DNA of 34,471 bases, from NCBI GenBank assembly GCA_903889915.1, contig CAISZK010000098.1, positions 1 to 34,471 on the forward strand, read 5' to 3'. The stretch comes from an uncultured Bacteroidota bacterium (GTDB lineage Bacteria; Bacteroidota; Bacteroidia; Bacteroidales; CG2-30-32-10). The stretch's first letter is position 1; each line of letters begins with the position of its first letter. The notes below the pieces were generated by a model. It saw only the letters and a list, made by a program, of their open reading frames with translations. It was not told the DNA's origin and made no database searches. A program made the position numbers and the translations under genes. This document shows positions 24,054 through 31,154 of the stretch, piece after piece.

Positions 24054-24061
24054 CAAAGATA
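24054..24061 (-). promoter_or_regulatory. -7 box TATCTTTG (minus) for the toxin-antitoxin operon
   Basis: CAAAGATA on the plus strand is TATCTTTG on the minus strand, a perfect TAnnTTTG match 15 bases before the antitoxin start at 24038. The leader would be very short. The neighbouring repeat copy 2 begins about ten bases further upstream, so repeat and promoter are adjacent. Confidence 0.55.
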
Positions 24062-24070
24062 AGAAAATTT

Positions 24071-24302
24071 TAAGTGCCTAAAGTGTACTAGAGTGTACTA
24101 AAGTGTCTAAAGTTACCGGATAAACTGAGATTATTGCGAATTGGAATCATTGCATTATCTATTTCAATTACTCAAAATACACAGCCTCTACCATTGTTTA
24201 TGCTACTTCAAGTACTTTAGCACACTTTAGACACTTTAGTACACTCTAGTCACTTTAGTACACTTTAGCACACTTTAGACACTCTAGACACTCTAGTACA
24301 CT
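24071..24302. repeat. Repeat element with AAAGTGTACT inverted ends, copy 2
   Basis: Left end AAGTGCCTAAAGTGTACTAG, then AGTGTACTAAAGTGTC and GTTACCGGATAAAC as in copy 1. The right end is expanded to eight or more units of CTTTAGTACA/CTCTAGTCA type (24208-24302), the inverse of the left-hand units. It lies directly between the antitoxin promoter and the M50-like gene. Confidence 0.65.
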
Positions 24303-24311
24303 TCTTTTTCT

Positions 24312-24319
24312 TACTTTTG
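24312..24319 (+). promoter_or_regulatory. -7 box TACTTTTG for the M50-like gene
   Basis: TACTTTTG fits TAnnTTTG exactly and includes the possible TTG start at 24317. If it is a promoter, translation must begin later, at TTG 24338, which is why I chose that start. Confidence 0.4.
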
Positions 24320-24337
24320 CTGTCCAATGCAGAATTT

Positions 24338-24997
24338 TTGAACGCTGAACATTTATACATACTATACGCCCTGCCTGTGGTTGTTCTCGTCACCAACCGT
24401 ATCCCATACATTGGCAAATACTTTAGAGTGACCAACACATTGATACACGAAAGCGGTCATGCATTGGCCGCATTACTTATGAGTGGTGAGATTTATTCTG
24501 TTGAACTTTTCGGCGACACATCGGGAACTGCTGTCACTAAAACTCATGGCAAATTCAGCCAGTTTCTGGTTTCCATCGCAGGTTATCCTTTCGGTTCAGC
24601 GCTGGCATTTCTTCTTTTTTACATTATCAGCATTGACCACAACAGGATAGTGCTCTATATCCTCGCATGTTTCTCCTTACTAAATCTGATGTTCCTTGTA
24701 AGAAACACTTATGGAATTTTTTGGATAGTTACCTTTACCATCATCATCTTTGTTGTGAATTTTTATGCAGGCGATTTTCTTCAATTTACTTTCTCTGCAT
24801 GGCTTGCAGGCATCATACTTTTCGAAGCTTTATACTCCTCCATTGAGTTGGTGATGATCGCTAAAAAGAAACCAAAAGCTGCAGGTGATGCTGCAAATCT
24901 TGCACGACTAACACACATTCCCGCTCTTGTGTGGGCAGTCCTTTTCGTTGCACAATCAGGATATTTTATTTACCTGACGATCCGGTTATTTTTCTAA
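24338..24997 (+). CDS. M50B-like membrane metalloprotease
   Basis: TTG 24338 is the chosen start (219 residues); an upstream in-frame TTG at 24317 overlaps a promoter-like box. The zinc-binding motif is HESGHA (His37, Glu38, His41), next to LIHESGHALAALLMSGEIYSVELF and KFSQFLVSIAGYPFGSAL. About six hydrophobic segments are seen, as in M50B-like integral membrane proteases, which cleave in or near the membrane. The third zinc ligand of the site-2 protease family cannot be placed with confidence, so activity is probable but not certain. It is the first gene after the expanded repeat. No obvious substrate, such as an anti-sigma factor, is next to it. Confidence 0.7.
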   Translation: MNAEHLYILYALPVVVLVTNRIPYIGKYFRVTNTLIHESGHALAALLMSGEIYSVELFGDTSGTAVTKTHGKFSQFLVSIAGYPFGSALAFLLFYIISIDHNRIVLYILACFSLLNLMFLVRNTYGIFWIVTFTIIIFVVNFYAGDFLQFTFSAWLAGIILFEALYSSIELVMIAKKKPKAAGDAANLARLTHIPALVWAVLFVAQSGYFIYLTIRLFF

Positions 24998-25033
24998 ATC
25001 AGAAAATCTTTTAATTGTTGGTTGGTCTCAGCA

Positions 25034-25060
25034 CTGCTACTGCTACTGCTACTGCTACTA
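25034..25060. repeat. Hexamer tandem repeat (TGCTAC)n at a gene end
   Basis: Four TGCTAC units and a partial unit lie immediately downstream of, and overlap, the stop codon of the minus-strand propeller gene (TAG read from 25060-25058). Shorter TGCTAC runs occur inside both repeat copies (23400-23416, 24200-24207). Confidence 0.6.
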
Positions 25061-26023
25061 CTTCATTTTAATCAACCCATTCTGAGATGCTATCCATTTA
25101 AAATTTTTCTTGTCAACAACAACTTTATTCAGAAAATAATCGGCAATATTTGAGTTTGCGGGGCTGTAAAGGGTCCAATCCTTATCATCGAATTTTACCA
25201 GTCCCATATTTGAAGTTATCCATTTAACATTGGTCTTATCAATAGTCACTGTGTATTCACAATAAAGCGGCAGCTTTGAATTCTGAGGAGTATAAACAGT
25301 CCAGGTACTACCTGATATTTTGGCCACACCTCCCCAGAATGACACCCACACATTCTGTTGTTTGTCAACTGCAATATGATTCACTTTATTGTCGGTGAGT
25401 TTTGAGTTAGCTGTATTATAAACTGTCCATGTTTTACCATCGTATTTCACAAGACCATCGTCCGTGGCTATCCAGGGAGTTCCACTGGAATCAAGGGCTA
25501 CAGCATTTATCTGATTATTGGGCAGACCTGAATTGGTTTTCTTAAACACTTTCCAGAGATTTTTCTCAGAGTCGAATCTCAAAAGACCATTGTCGGTACC
25601 GACCCATAGAACATTTTTTTTATCAACCGCTATTGTCGTCACATGTTTGTCGGGCATTTCAGAATTTGTGGTATTGTAGTTGATCCATTTCAATCCACCG
25701 TAAACAAACAATCCTGTATTGCGTGTGCCAACCCATGTCTGAGCATACGTGTCAAACTCAATGCAGGTAACAAACTTGTCGCGGATACCTGAATTCAGAG
25801 AATCATATTTGGTAAAAGTTGTACCATCAAACTTCATCAGGTTTCCACCATAAAAGCAATCACCGGTAACAAACCATACATTTCCTGACGAATCAATATT
25901 GACAGTCTTGATCAAATTGTCAGGTACTCCTGAGTTGCCTTTATTAAAAACTATCCAGTCCTGCGAAAACACCTGCGGCAATGCCAACAATTGAAGAATA
26001 AAAATAACGATGACCCTATTCAT
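25058..26023 (-). CDS. Secreted seven-bladed Reg_prop propeller protein
   Basis: The protein has 321 residues. The signal peptide is MNRVIVIFILQLLALPQVFSQ. The rest is a series of about seven repeats near 42 residues, each with a pattern like VTTIAVDKKNVLWVGTDNGLLRFD, matching the Reg_prop beta-propeller of hybrid two-component sensors. The blade starts can be followed from NLIKTVNIDSSGNVWFVTGD onward (IRDKFVTCIEFD, MPDKHVTTIAVD, LPNNQINAVALD, LTDNKVNHIAVD, LYCEYTVTIDK, IADYFLNKVVVD). There is no membrane helix, histidine kinase or T9SS sorting domain, so it is a free-standing exported propeller, perhaps a periplasmic or surface ligand-binding protein. It diverges from the large protease gene at 26258; the intervening 234 bases hold two opposite promoters. 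Confidence 0.8.
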   Translation of the reverse strand: MNRVIVIFILQLLALPQVFSQDWIVFNKGNSGVPDNLIKTVNIDSSGNVWFVTGDCFYGGNLMKFDGTTFTKYDSLNSGIRDKFVTCIEFDTYAQTWVGTRNTGLFVYGGLKWINYNTTNSEMPDKHVTTIAVDKKNVLWVGTDNGLLRFDSEKNLWKVFKKTNSGLPNNQINAVALDSSGTPWIATDDGLVKYDGKTWTVYNTANSKLTDNKVNHIAVDKQQNVWVSFWGGVAKISGSTWTVYTPQNSKLPLYCEYTVTIDKTNVKWITSNMGLVKFDDKDWTLYSPANSNIADYFLNKVVVDKKNFKWIASQNGLIKMK

Positions 26024-26185
26024 GACTTAAATTTGATTGATAAAAGTAATAATAATTTCGGGTTATTAAGAAAACAATTTTTCGAGCAATCTCTTTAAAC
26101 AACAACTGCGGTTTACTGAGATTTTTCAATCCGTTAGTTATCTTCTGGGTGAATTTGTTAACAAAATTATTTTTTTGATGATTTA

Positions 26186-26196
26186 CTCACAGTGAG
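26186..26196. promoter_or_regulatory. Small palindrome CTCACAGTGAG in the protease promoter
   Basis: CTCAC-A-GTGAG is a perfect dyad 13 bases ahead of the -7 box at 26210, where a -33 element would be expected. It could be an operator, but it is short enough to occur by chance. Confidence 0.25.
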
Positions 26197-26209
26197 AAAA
26201 TATTATTAG

Positions 26210-26217
26210 TAAATTTG
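26210..26217 (+). promoter_or_regulatory. -7 box TAAATTTG for the large protease gene
   Basis: TAAATTTG matches TAnnTTTG, 40 bases before ATG 26258. The AT-rich leader is typical of Bacteroidota. Confidence 0.5.
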
Positions 26218-26257
26218 TTTGCTGTACCAAACAATTTATTTATCAAAATAATTCGTT

Positions 26258-29200
26258 ATGAAAAAAAGTTACTTATTGATCACATTGGCGCTGTTACTGT
26301 CATTTTCAATGCACAGTATCGCGCAAATTAGTCAGGGTGGATTACCCGAAAGTTTTCCAAAAGCCAATTTACTTAAGCCGGTAAATTATTCAACCATGGA
26401 ATCCGTTAATGTTGCACAACTGCAAGCGGAAGACATCATGCTCGACACATTGAAGAGCTTCCCGTGGAGATTTGGCGAGAATCTTTTTGTTGATCTCAGC
26501 CCACAGAATTCAGGTGTGTGGGATACGCTGAATAACGGAACAAAGATCTGGAGACTTGGAATCAGCTCGGCAGGAGCGCTTACGATCAACCTGACTTTTG
26601 ACAGATACATACTTCCTCCGGGAGCGAAATTATTTGTTTACAATTCCACGAAGTCTGAGGTGATCGGAGCATTCACTGATTTCAATAACCAGGCCGATAG
26701 TATTTTTGCAACAACACTATTGAGGGGAGATTCAATAATCATTGAATATAACGAACCGGAAAACGTAGCATTCCCGGGCCAACTTCACCTTTGGAGAGTA
26801 ACGCATGGCTACAGAAGCGCGGTTGATTATGCCAAGGCATTTGGAGGTTCAGGTTCATGTGAAATAAATGTTGCCTGCCCTACAGGTGTAGGTTGGGAAA
26901 ACCAAATTCGTTCAGTTTGCATGCTGGTAACCGGTGGCAGCGGCTTTTGCACAGGTTCACTTATCAACAATACAGCCAATGACGGCACACCATATATTCT
27001 TACAGCAAACCATTGTTACAGCGCACCCGGTTCATGGGTATTCTGGTTCAACTGGCAAAGCACCACATGCACCAATCCATCCTCATCGCCTTCGTATAAT
27101 TCAATATCGGGTGCAACCCTGGATGCGAGGACAACCACTTCAGATTTTTGCCTTGTGACCATGAGTAGTATTCCACCTTCAAACTACAACGTTTATTATG
27201 AAGGATGGAACAGAACAACCACTCCCCCCACAACAGGCATGGGCATTCACCATCCTAACGGCGATATCAAAAAGATCTCCCCGGCAGGTCAGTTTAGCGC
27301 TGCCGGTAGTGTTGATGAAGGAAACGGGGCAGCCGATTGCTGGCAAGTTAACTGGAGCGGACTTGCATGCACGGAGCCGGGTTCATCAGGTTCGCCAATC
27401 TATGGCGCAGATCATTTATTGGTTGGTCAGCTTTATGGCGGTCCTTCTGCCTGTGGTGAAACTACTGCCAATATGCATGATTTCTATGGGAGGTTCTGCA
27501 CATCATGGACAGGCGATGCAACCAATACAACACGTCTGAGCAACTGGCTTGATCCATCTTCATTAAATCCAAACACACTGCCGGGTTTCGACCCCAATGG
27601 ACCTATGGCTCCTATAGCCGCTTTCTCTGCAGCACCAACAACAACCTGCACCGGGGTTGTTCAATTTACTGATGCCAGTACAGGCGGCCCCACCGGATGG
27701 GCATGGAATTTTGGAGACGGAGGAACAGATACCACACAGAACCCTTCACATACTTATACCACCAGCGGCACATTTACAGTTACACTGATCGTCAGGAATT
27801 CTGTTGGTGATGATACGCTGATAAAAACAAATTACATCACCATCAACCTTCCATCTGCGCCTACTGCAACAGGAGGTTCAAATTGCGGAACCGGGACAGT
27901 TACACTCAACGCTACAGGCAGTGGAACAGTTGAATGGTTCAGCGCTGCTACAGGAGGTTCGCCGGTGCATACAGGCTCACCTTTCACAACACCAAGCTTA
28001 ACAACAACCACAACATATTTTGTTCAGGATTCTGTGCCCGGACCTTCACAGTATGTCGGAATGGTGAATGACACAACATCCGGAGCTAACTACACTCAGA
28101 ATATTGCACAGTATGAAATATTCGATTGTCTGAGTCCAGTGACATTGGTATCTGTTGAAGTGGTTGCATCCACAGCCGGCAACAGGACTATCTCATTGCA
28201 GAATTCATCAGGAACAACATTGCAAACAACTACAGTCAATGTCCCTGCAGGAAGGAGCAGAATTACTTTGAATTTCAGTGTTCCTGTTGGAACAAACCTG
28301 CGACTGGTTGGCCCTACCACACCAAACCTTTACAGAAGTAATAGCGGAGTGGCCTATCCATATACGCTTGCAGGGTTAATAAACATTACAACCAGCAGCG
28401 CCAGCACGAACCCTACAAGTTACTACTATTATTTTTACAAGTGGGAAATCAAGAACAGCGCATGCATCAGTGCAAGGACACCTGTGGTTGCAACTATCAA
28501 CACTCCATCACCGGTATCTTTGAATATTGCAGCCAATCCAACAGGTGCGATATGCTCAGGAACAAGTGTTACTTTTACAGCAACACCAACCAATGGTGGA
28601 ACGTTGCCAACATATCTGTGGAAGAAAAATGGCGCTACCATTACAGGAGCTACAAACGCTACATACTCATCAAGCACTCTTGCCAATAATGACGTGATCA
28701 CTTGTGTGCTGACAAGCAATGGCACCTGCATTTCAGGTTCACCTGCAACATCCAATTCCATTACAATGGTGGTGAATAATGCGGCTGCGGCTGCGGTGAA
28801 TATAGCAGCAAATCCTGCAGGAGCGATCTGTGCGGGCACGAATGTCACTTTCACTGCCACACCGGTCAATGGGGGAACACTGCCAACATACCAATGGTTG
28901 AAGAACGGTGCAGTTATTAATGGCGCATCAAGTTCAACATACAGCTCAAGCACGCTTACAAACAATAGTTCCATTTCATGTGTGATGACCAGCAATGCAG
29001 GCTGTGTAATGGGTTCGCCTGACACATCAAGTGCAGTTGTCATGACAGTGAATGCGCCGGCAACGGTTTCAGTGAGCATTGCAGCAAATCCTACCGGACC
29101 TCAATGTTCCGGAACGAGTATCACCTTCTCTGCAACACCTGCAAACGGAGGCACCACACCTGTATATCAATGGCAGGTGAATGGAGGTAATGTTGGAACC

Positions 29201-30634
29201 AATGCATCCACATTTTCAAGTTCAACTTTGAATAACAGCGATATTGTTACGTGTATCCTTACATCCAATGCAACATGTGTTACTGCTAATCCTGCTACTT
29301 CAAATGCAATTACAACTGTGATAAGTTCGGCGCTGACTGCGGGAGTTAACATTGCAGCAAGTCCCTCGACGACCACATGCCCGGGAACAAATATTACCTT
29401 TACTGCCACACCGGTCAACGGTGGAAGCAATCCTGTTTATGACTGGGAAGTAAACGGAAGCTCGGTGGGAACGAATAGTCCTACCTATTCATCGTCAACT
29501 TTGAATACCGGTGATGTTGTGAGCTGCCAGATGACTTCCAACTCATCATGTGCGACAGGAAGTCCGGCGACATCAAATTCGCTGACAATTACAATTACCA
29601 GTACACTCTCAGCTTCCGTGATCATTTCGGCCAACCCGGGGATAAACATTTGTGCAGGAACGAGCGTTACTTTCACTGCTACTCCTTACAATGGCGGAAC
29701 ACCTTCATACCAATGGAATGTTAATGGCACCAATGTGGGAACAAACAGTGATACCTATACCACATCAACTCTTGCAAACAGTGATGTTATCAGTTGTGTG
29801 ATGACTGCATCAGAATCCTGTGCGACAAATAACCCGGCTACCTCAAATTCTTTGACTGTAGTGCTGAATCCATTGTTACCATCAAGTGTAAGCATCGTTC
29901 AAAATCCTACAGGAACCGTTTGCAGTGGTACTGCTGTAACCTTTACCGCAACATCTGTGAATGGAGGGATCAACCCTGTTTATCAGTGGCAGGTGAATGG
30001 AGTTGATGTTGGCAGCAATAGTTCGGTATATGTCACTTCAGCGTTGAATGATGGAGATGTTGTGAACTGCCAGATGACTTCTTCATTAAGTTGTGTTACT
30101 GCAAATCCTGCTGTTTCCAATGATGAAACTGCTTCTGTGACACCGGGACCGGTTACACCGACAATCACACAAAACGGAGATACGCTTGTTTCATCAGCAG
30201 CTACAGGCAATCAATGGTATTTCGAAAATGCACTTGGCAGCTTCCCTGTTTCAGGAGCAAACGGACAAACTTATTTGCCGATAGTGACGGGGAGTTATTA
30301 CACAATAGTTACAGGTGGCGGATGTTCATCAGACAGTTCGAATATCATTTATGTGGTGATAACAGGTATCAATGAATTCTCAACTTCTTCAGTTCTTATT
30401 TATCCAAATCCTGTAACAAACACCTTGTATGTTGATTTCACAGGGGTTTTGACAGGCAGCACCGATATTGAGATCATGAACAGTCTTGGTCAATTGGTGA
30501 ATAAAGTGAGTTTTGAGAATATCGCAAAAGATGCTGTTAAAGAATTCAACATGTCGGTATTTCCAAAGGGGATCTATTTCATGAGAATTAAAAACGAGCA
30601 TTTGTTCCATGTTGAAAAGTTGGTGATTGATTAG
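26258..30634 (+). CDS. Lysyl-endopeptidase-like secreted serine protease with PKD and six tandem Ig-like repeats, T9SS cargo
   Basis: The protein has 1458 residues. The signal peptide is at 1-23 (LLITLALLLSFSMHSIAQ). A propeptide-like region (24-200, IWRLGISSAGALTINLTFDRY) precedes a trypsin-fold domain of lysyl endopeptidase type (about 205-425). The catalytic triad is visible: His252 (LTANHC), Asp296 (TTSDFCLV) and Ser377 (EPGSSGSPIY), with several cysteines for disulfides. Then come a PKD domain (about 453-530, WNFGDGGTDTTQNPSHTY), an Ig-like unit (531-595), an unassigned beta domain (about 597-745), six tandem repeats of 89-92 residues (about 750-1293, each with IAANPTG, CSGTSVTFTATP-like cores and a conserved pair of cysteines), and a T9SS sorting domain (about 1370-1458, VLIYPNPVTNTLYV, NSLGQLVNK, PKGIYFMRI). 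It should be a secreted or surface protease, possibly nutritional. Confidence 0.9.
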   Translation: MKKSYLLITLALLLSFSMHSIAQISQGGLPESFPKANLLKPVNYSTMESVNVAQLQAEDIMLDTLKSFPWRFGENLFVDLSPQNSGVWDTLNNGTKIWRLGISSAGALTINLTFDRYILPPGAKLFVYNSTKSEVIGAFTDFNNQADSIFATTLLRGDSIIIEYNEPENVAFPGQLHLWRVTHGYRSAVDYAKAFGGSGSCEINVACPTGVGWENQIRSVCMLVTGGSGFCTGSLINNTANDGTPYILTANHCYSAPGSWVFWFNWQSTTCTNPSSSPSYNSISGATLDARTTTSDFCLVTMSSIPPSNYNVYYEGWNRTTTPPTTGMGIHHPNGDIKKISPAGQFSAAGSVDEGNGAADCWQVNWSGLACTEPGSSGSPIYGADHLLVGQLYGGPSACGETTANMHDFYGRFCTSWTGDATNTTRLSNWLDPSSLNPNTLPGFDPNGPMAPIAAFSAAPTTTCTGVVQFTDASTGGPTGWAWNFGDGGTDTTQNPSHTYTTSGTFTVTLIVRNSVGDDTLIKTNYITINLPSAPTATGGSNCGTGTVTLNATGSGTVEWFSAATGGSPVHTGSPFTTPSLTTTTTYFVQDSVPGPSQYVGMVNDTTSGANYTQNIAQYEIFDCLSPVTLVSVEVVASTAGNRTISLQNSSGTTLQTTTVNVPAGRSRITLNFSVPVGTNLRLVGPTTPNLYRSNSGVAYPYTLAGLINITTSSASTNPTSYYYYFYKWEIKNSACISARTPVVATINTPSPVSLNIAANPTGAICSGTSVTFTATPTNGGTLPTYLWKKNGATITGATNATYSSSTLANNDVITCVLTSNGTCISGSPATSNSITMVVNNAAAAAVNIAANPAGAICAGTNVTFTATPVNGGTLPTYQWLKNGAVINGASSSTYSSSTLTNNSSISCVMTSNAGCVMGSPDTSSAVVMTVNAPATVSVSIAANPTGPQCSGTSITFSATPANGGTTPVYQWQVNGGNVGTNASTFSSSTLNNSDIVTCILTSNATCVTANPATSNAITTVISSALTAGVNIAASPSTTTCPGTNITFTATPVNGGSNPVYDWEVNGSSVGTNSPTYSSSTLNTGDVVSCQMTSNSSCATGSPATSNSLTITITSTLSASVIISANPGINICAGTSVTFTATPYNGGTPSYQWNVNGTNVGTNSDTYTTSTLANSDVISCVMTASESCATNNPATSNSLTVVLNPLLPSSVSIVQNPTGTVCSGTAVTFTATSVNGGINPVYQWQVNGVDVGSNSSVYVTSALNDGDVVNCQMTSSLSCVTANPAVSNDETASVTPGPVTPTITQNGDTLVSSAATGNQWYFENALGSFPVSGANGQTYLPIVTGSYYTIVTGGGCSSDSSNIIYVVITGINEFSTSSVLIYPNPVTNTLYVDFTGVLTGSTDIEIMNSLGQLVNKVSFENIAKDAVKEFNMSVFPKGIYFMRIKNEHLFHVEKLVID
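28515..30137 (+). repeat. Six tandem coding repeats of about 270 bp
   Basis: Units start near 28515, 28791, 29068, 29335, 29609 and 29880, with spacings of 267-277 bases. Each encodes one Ig-like domain of the protease. The units are similar but not identical at DNA level, which permits copy-number change by recombination. Confidence 0.75.
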
Positions 30635-30664
30635 GGATGGAATAAATTGATCGAATCATAAGGT

Positions 30665-30700
30665 TGCCGCTTGATAGGGATATTGAGCGGCATTTTTTTT
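30665..30700 (+). terminator. Rho-independent terminator after the protease gene
   Basis: TGCCGCT (30665-30671) and AGCGGCA (30686-30692) form a perfect seven-base stem followed by eight T residues (30693-30700), 31 bases after the stop. Confidence 0.75.
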
Positions 30701-30810
30701 GTGATGGTAGTGCAGTGGGGTTGGTTATGAAGAATGATGGTTTTGTTGAAATTTTGTTTCAATAATAATATCGTCCATAGAGAACATTTGATCAGAGTTG
30801 TTTTTCAAGG

Positions 30811-31020
30811 CTACCATAATGCCGTCACTACCGTGACTTTTGTTTGAGCGTTATTAAACTATAATACCAAAATGTCGTCACTACCGTGACTTTAGTTTAA
30901 GCTTATTATTATTGTACTACCAATATGCCGTCACTCCGTGACTCTCATTTGAGCATTATTAAACTGTACTACCTATCTGTCGTCAGCTCGTGACTTTCGT
31001 TCAAGCGGATTTTAAATATT
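30811..31020. repeat. Array of four 53-bp tandem repeats with internal GTCAC/GTGAC dyads
   Basis: The dyads start at 30824, 30877, 30930 and 30982, a period of 53, 53 and 52 bases. Each unit has CTACC, AATATG-like sequence, CCGTCACTACCGTGACTTT (unit 3 lacks two inner bases; unit 4 has GTCAG with CTC), then TTTGAGCATTATTAAACT. A weak fifth unit may precede it near 30760. This lies in a 520-base gap between convergent genes with no gene in it. Confidence 0.75.
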
Positions 31021-31023
31021 CTG

Positions 31024-31066
31024 CCAGGCTGTTTTTCAAACAAAATATGCAATAATAATAGCCTGG
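31024..31066. repeat. Long-loop inverted repeat CCAGGCT/AGCCTGG
   Basis: CCAGGCT (31024-31030) and AGCCTGG (31060-31066) are perfect complements across a 29-base AT-rich loop. It sits between the 53-bp array and the terminator. Confidence 0.45.
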
Positions 31067-31078
31067 GTAATATGGCGC

Positions 31079-31120
31079 AAAAAAAATCCGGGTGCGAACT
31101 GGAGTCGCGCCCGGACTTTT
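31079..31120. terminator. Bidirectional terminator between convergent genes
   Basis: TCCGGGTGCGA (31087-31097) pairs with TCGCGCCCGGA (31105-31115) at ten of eleven positions. Eight A residues precede it and four T residues follow, so it works best for the minus-strand gene at 31155-33269 (T run of eight) and more weakly on the plus strand. Confidence 0.75.
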
Positions 31121-31154
31121 ATTGAAAACCTTTGCAGTCTTTGTTGCTGCTGTT

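Noticed and set aside
25002-25060. Terminator after the M50-like gene
   Set aside because: The gap holds a hexamer repeat tract and no stem followed by T residues.
28435-29079. 214-codon open frame on the minus strand
   Set aside because: It is antisense to the Ig-like repeats of the secreted protease and repeats with them; composition is Val/Ala-rich as expected from reversed Thr/Asn-rich coding.
30811-31020. CRISPR array
   Set aside because: The units repeat throughout their 53 bases; there are no unique spacers between short identical repeats, and no cas genes are near.
30811-31020. RNA antitoxin of a type III toxin-antitoxin system
   Set aside because: Tandem repeats followed by a terminator fit the layout, but no ToxN-like toxin gene follows; the next gene is a convergent T9SS surface protein.
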